In this document: piece by piece, positions 44,438-52,795 of the stretch
How positions within the stretch are numbered: the stretch's first letter is position 1
Layout of the letters: every line of letters begins with the position of its first letter
Assembly: GCA_964548025.1 (NCBI GenBank)
Contig: CAZJRI010000007.1
Span: 1 to 64,000 of the forward strand
Direction of reading: 5' to 3'
Source: JAHRVQ01 sp964548025
Lineage (GTDB): Bacteria; Pseudomonadota; Gammaproteobacteria; Pseudomonadales; Azotimanducaceae
Length of the DNA stretch: 64,000 nucleotides
Program-made: the position numbers and the translations under genes
Notes under the pieces: generated by a model
Database searches by the model: none
What the model saw: the letters and a program-made list of their open reading frames with translations, nothing else
What the model was told of the DNA's origin: nothing

Positions 44438-45306
44438 TGTCTACTAAAGGATTTGTTGTTGCATTTATCAGCCTGGTATTAGCTGTAGTCGCTATGGATT
44501 CGGTATTTATCGTGACCGAACTTGAACGGGCAGTCCTGCTCCAGTTTGGCGAAGTTATCAGAGACGATATCAAGCCGGGATTACATGTAAAGAAGCCGTT
44601 TATCAACAATGTTCGCAAGTTCGATGGCAGGGTGCTTACCCTCGATGCGGCGCCTGAAAGGTTTCTGACACTTGAGAAAAAAGCAGTAATCGTAGATTCA
44701 TTTGCAAAGTTCAGGGTGAGTAACGCGCAGTTGTTTTATACATCCACTTCCGGTGATGAAACGAGGATTGATTCGCTGCTACGCCAACGAATAAACAATG
44801 GTCTGCGAAACGAAATCAGTACCAGAAGCCTCCACGAGGTTGTATCCGGTGAGCGTGATGAGTTAATGACGGTACTAACCAGTCGATTGGACGAAGTTGC
44901 AAGGGTTGAACTGGGAGTCGAAGTTGTCGATGTGCGAGTCAAGAAAATTGATCTGCCACCTGAAGTGAGCCAGTCTGTCTACAGTCGCATGAATACCGAG
45001 CGAGATATTGAGGCACGTGAGCACCGAGCACAGGGTGAAGAACTTGCCCGTGGTATTACGGCCGATGCAGAAAAACAACGAGAGATAATTCTCGCCGAAG
45101 CCTATTCACAGGCGGAGGTGATTCGGGGTGAAGGAGATGCCAGGGCGGCATCCATATACGCGGCTGCATTCAACAAAGATAAGGAATTCTACAAATTCTA
45201 TCGAAGTATGTCGGCGTACCAGAGAACCTTTGCCAACAAAGGTGATATCCTGCTTATCCAGCCCGATAGTGATTTCTTTAAGTATCTGAACAAGAGCCAA
45301 AACTAA
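44437..45306 (+). CDS. hflC: FtsH protease regulator HflC
   Basis: HflC is the partner of HflK in the periplasm-facing SPFH complex. It has 289 residues, with an N-terminal transmembrane helix (about 5-25), PHB domain start TELERAVLLQFGEVI and the family block RINNGLRNEISTRSLHEVVSGERDELM. A helical C-terminus follows, with EAYSQAEVIRGEGDARAASIYAAAF. It follows hflK with a one-base overlap and ends before a clear terminator, so this is the end of the transcription unit. Confidence 0.96.
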   Translation: MSTKGFVVAFISLVLAVVAMDSVFIVTELERAVLLQFGEVIRDDIKPGLHVKKPFINNVRKFDGRVLTLDAAPERFLTLEKKAVIVDSFAKFRVSNAQLFYTSTSGDETRIDSLLRQRINNGLRNEISTRSLHEVVSGERDELMTVLTSRLDEVARVELGVEVVDVRVKKIDLPPEVSQSVYSRMNTERDIEAREHRAQGEELARGITADAEKQREIILAEAYSQAEVIRGEGDARAASIYAAAFNKDKEFYKFYRSMSAYQRTFANKGDILLIQPDSDFFKYLNKSQN

Positions 45307-45324
45307 CCGCTGGGCTCAGAAAGC

Positions 45325-45354
45325 AAAAACCGGGGTAACCTCCGGTTTTTTTTT
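45325..45354 (+). terminator. Rho-independent terminator after hflC
   Basis: CCGGGG-TAAC-CTCCGG forms a 6-bp stem (one G-T pair) at 45330-45345, flanked by A-run (45325-45329) and followed by nine Ts (45346-45354). It is the clearest terminator in the window and closes the nnr-to-hflC transcription unit. Confidence 0.9.
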
Positions 45355-45392
45355 GCCAGAAGCAACAAGATGCAGACAAATGGAACAACCCG

Positions 45393-45581
45393 GTGATTTG
45401 GCATGAGCTCGGCATTGCGCTGTGTCTGGTGCTGGTAATTGAGGGCATCATCCCGTTTTTGTACCCGGCCAGATGGAAAGAAATGGTTGCGATGCTGGCA
45501 GAAATTGATGATATGACGATGCGGATAATCGGGCTTTCCAGTATGGTAATCGGAACGGGTCTCTTATATCTGATTAACTGA
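45393..45581 (+). CDS. Small membrane protein of the DUF2065 (YjeT) family
   Basis: This 62-residue protein has two hydrophobic helices (about 7-24 and 42-60) around a short polar loop with the family core LYPARWKEM. YjeT lies between hflC and purA in E. coli, and this gene has the same place. The start is GTG at 45393; the ATG at 45380 is out of frame and stops at once. Function is unknown. Confidence 0.85.
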   Translation: MIWHELGIALCLVLVIEGIIPFLYPARWKEMVAMLAEIDDMTMRIIGLSSMVIGTGLLYLIN

Positions 45582-45693
45582 TCCGGGTCATGGGCCTTGT
45601 CGGTGATATTTAGATGTTAACGAGAAGAAATTCACGAGCTGGCCTGGCAGTGCAAATCTGTCGTGGATCAGGAGTCGCGATTAATAGAAGATG

Positions 45694-45699
45694 TATAAT
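45694..45699 (+). promoter_or_regulatory. Candidate -10 box for purA
   Basis: A perfect TATAAT lies 44 bp before the purA ATG in the 162-bp spacer after yjeT. I see no convincing TTGACA at 17 bp upstream, and no PurR-type box. Confidence 0.4.
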
Positions 45700-45743
45700 G
45701 GTAACTGGAATTTTGATCAAAATATGATGGCAGAGTAATCTCA

Positions 45744-47000
45744 ATGGGAAGTAATGTTGTAGTTATAGGTACGCACTGGGGTGACGAGGGCAAAGGTAAA
45801 GTTGTCGATTTGCTCACAGAAAAAGCATCCGCTGTTGTGCGATTTCAGGGTGGACATAATGCCGGACATACTCTTGTCGTCAATGGTGAAAAGACCGTAC
45901 TGCACCTGATTCCATCCGGCATATTGAGAAGCCATGTTCAATGTCTGATAGGAAATGGCGTTGTTCTCTCGGTCCCCGCACTGTTTGATGAAATCAACAA
46001 ACTCCAGGAAGTCGGTCATGAAGTTCGTGATCGTCTGATGGTGAGTCCTGGTTGTCCATTGATTTTGCCGCATCATATTGCACTGGACCTGATGCGCGAA
46101 AACCTCCGTGGCAATCAGAAAATTGGCACAACCGGCCGGGGCATAGGACCAGCCTACGAAGACAAGGTATCTCGTCGGGGCTTGAGAGTGGGGGACCTGT
46201 TCAATCCTGATCGGTTCAAAACATCTCTAGAGGAGGTAATGGACTATCACAACTTTGTGCTGGAGAACTACTTCAATACCGATAGAGTCGATCTGAATGA
46301 AACACTGGATGCGTCGCTATCCTATGCGGACGAGCTGAAACCAATGGTTGGTGATGTTGTAGAAAAGTTGAGTAGTTTGAGGAAAGAGGGTGCAAACATC
46401 CTGTTCGAAGGGGCCCAGGGTTCTCTTCTGGATATTGATCAGGGCACCTATCCATATGTCACTTCTTCCAATACGACTGCCGGGGCGATCGGCAGTGGAT
46501 GCGGCGTTGGACCACTGGCGCTTGACTATATTCTGGGGATTACCAAAGCCTATACCACTAGAGTTGGTTCAGGACCATTTCCGACGGAATTATTTGATAG
46601 TGTTGGCAGCCACCTGGCGGATAAAGGCAAGGAATTCGGATCCACGACCGGCAGACCACGCCGCTGTGGCTGGTTCGATGCCTGTGCACTGAAACGAGTC
46701 ATTCAGATCAACAGCATATCGGGTCTGTGCATTACCAAGCTTGATGTACTTGATGGCCTCGAGAAGGTTTCGATATGTACCGACTATGAAAATGCAGACA
46801 GCGATAATGTACGTCCCATCCTGAAGGAGGTCCCGGGCTGGAAAGAATCAACGGTTGGTATCAAGCGTATTGATCAGCTCCCGGCAAATGCACAGTCGTA
46901 CTTAAGGCTGATTGAAGAATCATGCGAGATTCCGATTGATATCGTATCAACAGGGCCGGACAGGGAAGACACTGTCCTTTTGAAGAATTTATTTACCTGA
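45744..47000 (+). CDS. purA: Adenylosuccinate synthetase
   Basis: PurA joins IMP and aspartate using GTP, the first committed AMP step. The 418-residue protein (E. coli 432) has GHNAGHTLV (catalytic His), GTTGRGIGPAYEDK, GAQGSLLDIDQGTYPYVTSSNTTAG, the RCGWFDACAL block and STGPDREDT. Its N-terminal P-loop reads GTHWGDEGKGKVVD: the residue before Trp, nearly always Gln, is His (H11). About a dozen residues are missing near 345-355 compared with E. coli, in a loop of variable length. The catalytic D14 and H42 region are kept, so it is probably active. Confidence 0.96.
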   Translation: MGSNVVVIGTHWGDEGKGKVVDLLTEKASAVVRFQGGHNAGHTLVVNGEKTVLHLIPSGILRSHVQCLIGNGVVLSVPALFDEINKLQEVGHEVRDRLMVSPGCPLILPHHIALDLMRENLRGNQKIGTTGRGIGPAYEDKVSRRGLRVGDLFNPDRFKTSLEEVMDYHNFVLENYFNTDRVDLNETLDASLSYADELKPMVGDVVEKLSSLRKEGANILFEGAQGSLLDIDQGTYPYVTSSNTTAGAIGSGCGVGPLALDYILGITKAYTTRVGSGPFPTELFDSVGSHLADKGKEFGSTTGRPRRCGWFDACALKRVIQINSISGLCITKLDVLDGLEKVSICTDYENADSDNVRPILKEVPGWKESTVGIKRIDQLPANAQSYLRLIEESCEIPIDIVSTGPDREDTVLLKNLFT

Positions 47001-47027
47001 TCCGTTATATCCCAATCAGATTCGTGA

Positions 47028-47471
47028 TTAATTGTCTGAAGAGATAGTGGTGGACTCTGCTGTCAGATCTGCGTACAGGGGTCGTGAAATAACGATAGTG
47101 GCCAGTGGAAAAGTACCACTGAGTGCTATACCGAGCCCGCCAGTAGTGCCGTCTGCAGAGCCATTGATAAATGCTGGTCCTCCACCCGGTGCCAATACGT
47201 TTGAACTGTTGTAAATAGCTATCCAGCCAGAAACGTCAGTCGGAACCGTGATGGTTTGGCCCAGTGATTGTTGTACCAGCCCCTTAACAAAGGTGGTATC
47301 TGTCAGCCTCTTTGCTTCTTCATAGTGGGCCTGAATCTTGGCCATATTAGCCGTCTTGATGTAGTCCTGGTAAGCAGGTAGTGCGACAGCCGCCAGAATG
47401 CCGATAATTGCCACAACTATCATCAATTCGATAAGTGTAAAACCTGTGGAGTTTCTTTTTAGACCAGGCAT
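47028..47471 (-). CDS. Type IV pilin-like protein (prepilin)
   Basis: The 147-residue protein begins MPGLKRNSTGFTLIELMIVVAIIGILAAVALPAYQDYI, a class III (type IVa) prepilin signal. The cut by PilD would fall between G10 and F11, and E15 is the conserved Glu+5. The hydrophobic alpha-1 helix is followed by a soluble domain rich in G, T and S with no cysteine, so it lacks the disulfide loop usual in major pilins. It stands alone, convergent with purA, 217 bp from tRNA-Leu on the same strand. No other pilin or assembly gene is adjacent. It may be a major or minor pilin; FimX and the PilB-like ATPase in the window are consistent with a pilus. Confidence 0.85.
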   Translation of the reverse strand: MPGLKRNSTGFTLIELMIVVAIIGILAAVALPAYQDYIKTANMAKIQAHYEEAKRLTDTTFVKGLVQQSLGQTITVPTDVSGWIAIYNSSNVLAPGGGPAFINGSADGTTGGLGIALSGTFPLATIVISRPLYADLTAESTTISSDN

Positions 47472-47594
47472 ATTTGGCGTGCCCCAGTGGTTTGTGGGTA
47501 TTAGGCTTAATTTAAGCAGAAAATCTAACTTCCTACTTGGCTAAATTGCAACTAATATGCGACGAATGTAATGAGTTTCGTACAAATTGATTAG

Positions 47595-47689
47595 AGCGAT
47601 TGCGTTTTGCTTCGCAAAGCCGCAATTTGATTAATTTAGAAGGCTTCACTTAGAAGCGATTGCGTTTTGCTTCGCAAAGCCGCAATTTG
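47595..47689. repeat. Two copies of a 35-bp hairpin-forming direct repeat beside tRNA-Leu
   Basis: An identical 35-bp sequence occurs at 47595-47629 and 47655-47689, 60 bp apart. Each copy is an imperfect palindrome: outer arms ATTGCG/CGCAAT and inner arms TTTGC/GCAAA around TTC. The second copy ends inside the CCA end of tRNA-Leu (- strand), so one hairpin starts right at the tRNA 3' end. No T-run follows on the tRNA strand. It may be a REP-like element or aid tRNA 3' processing or termination. Confidence 0.88.
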
Positions 47690-47774
47690 GTGCCGAGGAG
47701 AGGACTTGAACCTCCACGGGGTTGCCCCCACTAGCACCTGAAGCTAGCGTGTCTACCAATTTCACCACCTCGGC
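47688..47774 (-). tRNA. tRNA-Leu (anticodon CAG)
   Basis: Read on the - strand this 87-nt sequence folds as a class II tRNA: acceptor GCCGAGG pairing CCTCGGC, D-loop with AATTGGTAGAC, anticodon arm CTAGC-TTCAGGT-GCTAG giving CAG, a long variable arm (TGGGGGCAACCCCG), and T-loop GTTCAAGTC. The CCA end is encoded. A tRNA-Leu gene between purA and rnr matches the Pseudomonas order. It is the only tRNA I find in the window. Confidence 0.96.
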
Positions 47775-47823
47775 AAGAGGGAGGCGCAGATTACTAGGGC
47801 GCATTTACGCTGTCAATCACTCC

Positions 47824-47828
47824 GGGGA
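47824..47828 (+). promoter_or_regulatory. Ribosome-binding site for the rnr TTG start
   Basis: GGGGA lies 5 bases before TTG 47834 and 8 before TTG 47837. No ATG is near, so rnr uses a TTG start. Either TTG gives nearly the same N-terminus. Confidence 0.65.
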
Positions 47829-47833
47829 TACGT

Positions 47834-50155
47834 TTGTTGAAAAAAGACCCTTTTGAAAAACGGGAAGCACTTAATTATAAGCATCCCATCGCAAGTCGGG
47901 AATATATTCTCGATCATCTGCTTGAGGTTGGCGAGCCAATTGCTTTCAAACGATTGGCACAAAATCTCGCACTCGAACAACAGGTCCAGCGGGAGGCACT
48001 GAAGAACCGGCTTACTGCAATGGTAAGGGACGGTCAGCTAATTGTAGACCGACGCAATGTTTATGCGATTGCCAGCAGAATGGAACTACTGACCGGGAAA
48101 ATAAGCGCACATCAGGACGGTTATGGGTTTCTGTTGCAGGAAGGCGAAAACGAAGACGTCTTCTTAACTCGTCGCCAGATGCGGCAAGTGTTCCATGGTG
48201 ATGTGGCCAGGGTTCGAATCCGGGGAAAGGATAGACGAGGCAGGGGTGAGGGTGAAATAGTCGAGGTTATCGAGAGAAATACCCAGCAACTGGTCGGCCG
48301 TTATTATGTTGAAAATGGTCATGGCCTGCTGGACCCACTTAACAACCGAGTTAATCACGAAGTGATGTTGAAACAGGATTCTGATCAATTTGATCAGCGC
48401 TCTCTGAAGGATGGCCAGATAGTTGTTGCGCAGATAATTGAACAGCCAAGTCTGCATGGGTTGGTTTTGGCAGAGGTGGTAGAAGTGCTTGGCGATCACC
48501 TTACCCCGGGGATAGAAGTCGAAATCGCACTTCGCAACAACGATATCCCTTTTGAATGGTCTAACGAGATCATAGAGTTTGTTGACAAACTGCCATTTAG
48601 AATCAGACCCAGTGACAAACGAAATCGATTTGATCTTACCGAGCTGCCGTTCGTCACAATCGATGGAGAAGATGCGCGGGATTTTGATGATGCAGTTTAT
48701 TGTGAATCCAAGGAAAGTGGCGGCTGGCGATTGTATGTGGCAATCGCAGACGTATCGCACTATGTTCAGGTAGGTTCAGATCTGGATCAGTCGGCATTTG
48801 AGCGGGGTACATCAGTCTACTTCCCGCAATACGTGGTGCCCATGCTTCCTGAAAAGCTTTCCAATGGTATCTGTTCTCTCAATCCCAAAGAAGAAAGGCT
48901 GGTGCTGGTTTGCGAGATGACTATCTCATCAAAAGGGAGGATTAGTGGCTACGAGTTTTATGAAGGGTTTATTTTCTCCCATGCGAGACTGACCTATACC
49001 GAGGTTGCAAAGGTGATCAGTGACAGTATTCCGGATACTGACAGACGCTCACTTGAAAATGTAATACCACATCTCAATGAGCTGCACAGCTTGTATAAGA
49101 CCCTTGTTAAGGTGCGGCAGAAAAGAGGAGCCATCGAATTTGATACAACCGAATTACAATTCAGATTTGGTGCGGACGGACGAATTCAGAGCATTCAGCC
49201 GAGACCGAGAAATACAGCACATCGCGTAATCGAAGAGTGCATGTTATGTGCGAATGTCTGTGCAGCGCGTTTCATCACAAAACACAAAAAACCAGGCTTG
49301 TATCGAGTTCATGAAGCGCCGGATTCCGAAAAGGTGGATTTTCTTGCCGAATTTCTGGCGAGATTTGGTATTGGCCTGCAGTATGAGAATAGCGTTAAGC
49401 CTGCTGACTATCAGAGAGTGGCCGATCAGCTAAGGGCAAGAAAAAATGGTCGTGTTCTGCAGATGTCGTTATTGCGATCGATGAACCAGGCGGTTTACCA
49501 GATGCAGAATGAAGGTCATTTTGGCCTTGGATATCCTGAATATACTCACTTCACATCCCCAATTCGCCGTTACCCCGATCTGCTGACCCATCGCCTGATT
49601 AAATCAGTCATTCATGGTCGAACGCCCAGCAAGGTTGCGCCGCGACTGGGTAAGGCAAGCAAGCAGGTTTTTTATCCCTATGAAGCTGAGCAAATGCTCG
49701 AATTGGGAGCGCATACATCCTTTACTGAAAGACGTGCCGATGCTGCTGTTTACGAAGTGCTTGAATGGATTAAGTGTGACTACATCAGCGATAGAGTTGG
49801 CGATATCCTTGAAGGAGTGATTACAGCAGTAACAAGGTTTGGGTTCTTTGTTGAATTGAACGATATTTTTGTAGAGGGGCTGGTGCACATCAGCACGCTG
49901 GTTGGTGACTATTTTCATTACGATCAGTCAACCCAGTGCCTGGTTGGAGAACGGACTCAGATGGTTTATGGCATGGGGGACAGCGTGCAGGTTCAGATTT
50001 CCCGGGTCAATGTTGATGAGAGAAAAATTGATTTTGAGCTTGTTTACCACTCTCCACTTGTCACACGCCGAAAAATCCGGAAAAAACCGACAAAGCGTTC
50101 AAAATCCAAGGCCAGGGCGAAAAAGGGTGACAGAAAACGCAGGGGTAGACGTTGA
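47834..50155 (+). CDS. rnr: Ribonuclease R
   Basis: RNase R is a processive 3'-5' exoribonuclease able to degrade structured RNA. The 773-residue protein has an N-terminal winged-helix region (about 20-80, YILDHLLEVGEPIAFKRLA), cold-shock domains, the RNB catalytic domain with TIDGEDARDFDDAVYCE (metal-binding Asp residues), SNGICSLNPKEERLVLVCEM and the GYPEYTHFTSPIRRYPDLLTHR block, then an S1 domain (ILEGVITAVTRFGFFVEL) and a highly basic tail (RKIRKKPTKRSKSKARAKKG). The translation starts at TTG. rlmB follows at 116 bp, the usual pair. Confidence 0.96.
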   Translation: MLKKDPFEKREALNYKHPIASREYILDHLLEVGEPIAFKRLAQNLALEQQVQREALKNRLTAMVRDGQLIVDRRNVYAIASRMELLTGKISAHQDGYGFLLQEGENEDVFLTRRQMRQVFHGDVARVRIRGKDRRGRGEGEIVEVIERNTQQLVGRYYVENGHGLLDPLNNRVNHEVMLKQDSDQFDQRSLKDGQIVVAQIIEQPSLHGLVLAEVVEVLGDHLTPGIEVEIALRNNDIPFEWSNEIIEFVDKLPFRIRPSDKRNRFDLTELPFVTIDGEDARDFDDAVYCESKESGGWRLYVAIADVSHYVQVGSDLDQSAFERGTSVYFPQYVVPMLPEKLSNGICSLNPKEERLVLVCEMTISSKGRISGYEFYEGFIFSHARLTYTEVAKVISDSIPDTDRRSLENVIPHLNELHSLYKTLVKVRQKRGAIEFDTTELQFRFGADGRIQSIQPRPRNTAHRVIEECMLCANVCAARFITKHKKPGLYRVHEAPDSEKVDFLAEFLARFGIGLQYENSVKPADYQRVADQLRARKNGRVLQMSLLRSMNQAVYQMQNEGHFGLGYPEYTHFTSPIRRYPDLLTHRLIKSVIHGRTPSKVAPRLGKASKQVFYPYEAEQMLELGAHTSFTERRADAAVYEVLEWIKCDYISDRVGDILEGVITAVTRFGFFVELNDIFVEGLVHISTLVGDYFHYDQSTQCLVGERTQMVYGMGDSVQVQISRVNVDERKIDFELVYHSPLVTRRKIRKKPTKRSKSKARAKKGDRKRRGRR

Positions 50156-50271
50156 TTCGTTTCAAGGGATTGTATCCCGTCTGTTGGTGCGTGAACTGCG
50201 TATGGGACGAAGTTCGCTGCTCTCACTTCCTGTGTTCATATTGAATTTAGTCGCTGGCGTCGGATTCAAAC

Positions 50272-51006
50272 ATGCATAGCAATATCTATGGAATAAACGC
50301 AGTACGCAGCAGATTACGCCTGGGTGACGCTGGCATTGAACGTCTGCTGCTGCGCAATGGATCTTTATCCGATCGATTGCAGATTGTGCTTCAACTTGCC
50401 GAAGAAGTAGGATGCCCGGTTACCCGGGTGGATGAGCAAGAGCTCGATGCAATGACCTCCGTGGTGCATCAGGGGGTGGGATTGGTCGTTGCCCGGCCCG
50501 AAGCAATATCTGAAGACCTGCTTTACGATATCGTTGAACGGGAGAAAGATGACGTATTGTTGCTGGTTCTGGATGGAATTACCGATCCGCGCAACCTTGG
50601 GGCATGTTTGAGAAGTGCCGCGACACTGGGCGTTCATGCAGTGATTGTGCCGAAGGACAATAGCGCACCATTGACCGATGCAGCGATCAAGACAGCTAGT
50701 GGTGGCGCATCCTATGTACCGCTTATCCAGGTCGTAAACCTCGCAAGGTGTCTGAGAAAATTGAAACAACAGGCAGTTTGGATAGTGGGTACTCTGCTTG
50801 ATGGCGATAAGCCCATAAATCAGGTAGATCTAAAAGGCCGGATTGCACTGGTAATGGGTTCAGAAGAGAAGGGAATCAGACGGAATACGACGAAATGTTG
50901 TGATTTCCTGGTGAAAATCCCAATGGTGAACAGTGAACTCGGTTTCAATGTCTCAGTAGCCGCCGGAATATGTCTATACGAGGCCAATCGCCAGAGGCAG
51001 GCGTAG
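50272..51006 (+). CDS. rlmB: 23S rRNA (guanosine-2'-O-)-methyltransferase RlmB
   Basis: RlmB 2'-O-methylates G2251 of 23S rRNA with SAM. The 244-residue SPOUT enzyme has a substrate-binding N-domain (MHSNIYGINAVRSRL) and a knotted catalytic domain with LVLDGITDPRNLGACLRSAATLGVHAVI, KTASGGASYVPL and LVMGSEEKGIRRNT. The third SPOUT motif reads SELGFNVSVAAGICLYEA where relatives have SSLNVS, a small departure. It lies 116 bp after rnr and 147 bp before rpsF. Confidence 0.94.
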   Translation: MHSNIYGINAVRSRLRLGDAGIERLLLRNGSLSDRLQIVLQLAEEVGCPVTRVDEQELDAMTSVVHQGVGLVVARPEAISEDLLYDIVEREKDDVLLLVLDGITDPRNLGACLRSAATLGVHAVIVPKDNSAPLTDAAIKTASGGASYVPLIQVVNLARCLRKLKQQAVWIVGTLLDGDKPINQVDLKGRIALVMGSEEKGIRRNTTKCCDFLVKIPMVNSELGFNVSVAAGICLYEANRQRQA

Positions 51007-51140
51007 CTGTTCGAGGTTCTGGTCCTTGCATAGGGCAAGTTCATTCATTACAATGCGCCTCCCAAAATATCTCCTTGCTTCACTGCCGGGACGCTGCATA
51101 GATTGCATCAGCAGAACAGCGGACAGGAAGCATTAACCCA

Positions 51141-51147
51141 AGAGGAG
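51141..51147 (+). promoter_or_regulatory. Ribosome-binding site for rpsF
   Basis: AGAGGAG sits six bases before the ATG at 51154 and fixes that start. A longer frame from 51103 would add 17 residues unknown in S6. Confidence 0.85.
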
Positions 51148-51153
51148 TCTTAT

Positions 51154-51648
51154 ATGAGACATTATGAAGTCGTGTTTCTGGTGCATCCTGATCAAAGCGA
51201 GCAGGTGCCAGGAATGGTTGATCGCTACTCAAGACTTATCACCGATGGTGGTGGTAGTGTCCACAGGGTAGAAGATTGGGGCCGACACCAATTGGCCTAT
51301 CCAATCAACAAGATACACAAAGCCCATTATGTTCTGTTGAACGTTGAATGCACCAAGGAAGTATTGGAAGAGATCAATACAGCCTTTCGGTTCAATGATG
51401 CAGTTATCCGAAATCTTATACTCGGTCGCAAAGGTCCTGAAACTGGTGATTCACCCATCATGAAACTCGAAAGGGAAAGTCGTGACAAAAAAGATCGCGA
51501 TGAACCTGTCAAATCCGATGAGGATGGGGAAGAAGCAGTTGCCGAGAATGAAGAATCGGTGGCAGCCTCTGGTGAGCAGCCCGCTGAGACTGATGGACCT
51601 GCTGCGGATGACCAGGATAAATCTGAAACCGTTAACAGCGAAGGATAA
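51154..51648 (+). CDS. rpsF: 30S ribosomal protein S6 with acidic C-terminal tail
   Basis: S6 binds the S15/S18 region of the 30S platform. The 164-residue protein has the standard fold (MRHYEVVFLVHPDQSEQVPGMV, GGSVHRVEDWGRHQLAYPINKIHKAHYVLL, NDAVIRNLIL) through about residue 98. It continues with a long tail rich in D, E and S (KSDEDGEEAVAENEESVAASGEQ...). E. coli S6 has 131-135 residues and receives added glutamates on its tail; here a longer acidic tail is encoded. rpsR follows 11 bp later. priB, found between them in E. coli, is absent. Confidence 0.95.
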   Translation: MRHYEVVFLVHPDQSEQVPGMVDRYSRLITDGGGSVHRVEDWGRHQLAYPINKIHKAHYVLLNVECTKEVLEEINTAFRFNDAVIRNLILGRKGPETGDSPIMKLERESRDKKDRDEPVKSDEDGEEAVAENEESVAASGEQPAETDGPAADDQDKSETVNSEG

Positions 51649-51659
51649 TCGGAGGACCT

Positions 51660-51887
51660 ATGTCACGTTTTTATCGAAGAAGGAAATATTGCCGATTTAC
51701 TGCTGAAGGTGTTACGGAGATAGACTATAAAGATATCGAGACCCTGAAACAGTATATTTCAGAAACCGGCAAAATCGTCCCCAGTCGTATTACGGGTACG
51801 AAAGCAAAATATCAGCGACAGTTGGCACGGGCGATCAAGCGGGCACGTTACCTGGCACTGATTCCCTATACTGACGGGCACAAATAA
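51660..51887 (+). CDS. rpsR: 30S ribosomal protein S18
   Basis: This 75-residue protein is the usual S18: MSRFYRRRKYCRFTAEGVTEIDYKD, then IVPSRITGTKAKYQRQLARAIKRARYLALIPY, with the basic helix that forms the S6-S18 pair on the 30S platform. A GGAGG ribosome-binding site at 51651-51655 precedes its ATG. It is the second gene of the rpsF-rpsR-yybS-rplI group. Confidence 0.97.
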   Translation: MSRFYRRRKYCRFTAEGVTEIDYKDIETLKQYISETGKIVPSRITGTKAKYQRQLARAIKRARYLALIPYTDGHK

Positions 51888-51915
51888 AACCACCATTTGC
51901 AACGGCATTTAACTA

Positions 51916-52794
51916 ATGCGTGCGATTGCTGAATTTGTAATGCGAGGCAGGCCACAGGCAATAGGTGTTTGCCTGGTGAGTGCTGCCCTACCGCCGATAC
52001 ATTGGTTGTGTACGGCAGTAGTGAGCCTGGTTGTACTCAGAAAGGGAATAGGCGAGGGAGCGTTCATCCTGATGTGGGCCTGTTTACCCTTGAGTGTGTT
52101 TTTTGTCCTTTATGGAGATGTAACACCACTGATCGCACTGTTTGGCACAGTGGCACTGGCATACATTCTAAGGACCACTGTCTCGTGGGAGATGACACTC
52201 GGTGCTGCGGTCGTTATATCGGTGATTGGCAGTTTGATATTTGAAATAACCGCTGCTGATCTGATTGCGCAGCTTGTAGACAGCTATCTGAATTTCTTAA
52301 CAGAAATTCAATCGCAGGCAACTGATTCGCGAGACATCAGTTCAGCAGTAGCAATACCGACGCATGCAGAAGCGAGAAGTATTTTGTTTGGCTATATCGC
52401 AATGGGATTTGCGGTAAGTATGGTAGCTTTTCTGATTCTCGCGAGATGGTGGCAGAGCCTGTTGTACAACCCGGGTGGGTTCGGGCAGGAGTTTCACGAG
52501 TTGAGGCTGTCACCAACCCTTGGGGTCGTCCTGGTGTTGGGGCTTCTTGGATGCCTGAGTGTCGAAGGGTTGATGCGATGGGCTAACCTTCTCACTGTGC
52601 CCCTGGTACTGGCGGGAATAGGATTCGTTCACTGGATAGTGGCCGACAGAAAACTTTCAAGAAGCTGGTTGGTCAGCTTCTACATGTTGATGATATTTAT
52701 GTTCCAGGTCATCACACCATTGCTGGCGCTGCTGGCTTTGATTGATAGCTGGTTTAATTTAAGAAGACAGATTAAATCTGATCGAGAGGTATGA
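51916..52794 (+). CDS. YybS-like (DUF2232) membrane protein
   Basis: This 292-residue integral membrane protein has about seven or eight hydrophobic helices (near 15-40, 48-65, 68-85, 93-112, 155-180, 200-222, 225-245 and 258-282) and a polar region near 115-150. DUF2232 proteins lie between rpsR and rplI in Pseudomonas and other gammaproteobacteria, and this gene has that place. Its stop (TGA 52792-52794) is one base from the rplI ATG. Its function is unknown; the operon suggests only coexpression with ribosomal proteins. Confidence 0.8.
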   Translation: MRAIAEFVMRGRPQAIGVCLVSAALPPIHWLCTAVVSLVVLRKGIGEGAFILMWACLPLSVFFVLYGDVTPLIALFGTVALAYILRTTVSWEMTLGAAVVISVIGSLIFEITAADLIAQLVDSYLNFLTEIQSQATDSRDISSAVAIPTHAEARSILFGYIAMGFAVSMVAFLILARWWQSLLYNPGGFGQEFHELRLSPTLGVVLVLGLLGCLSVEGLMRWANLLTVPLVLAGIGFVHWIVADRKLSRSWLVSFYMLMIFMFQVITPLLALLALIDSWFNLRRQIKSDREV

Positions 52795-52795
52795 G

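Noticed and set aside
47028..47774. Genomic island or prophage at tRNA-Leu
   Set aside because: No integrase, phage or transposase gene; flanking genes are in the conserved order on both sides. Kept only as an open question about the repeat.
48164..48760. Long open frame antisense to rnr (about 198 codons)
   Set aside because: It lies wholly inside rnr, has no ribosome-binding site I can see and no recognisable motif.
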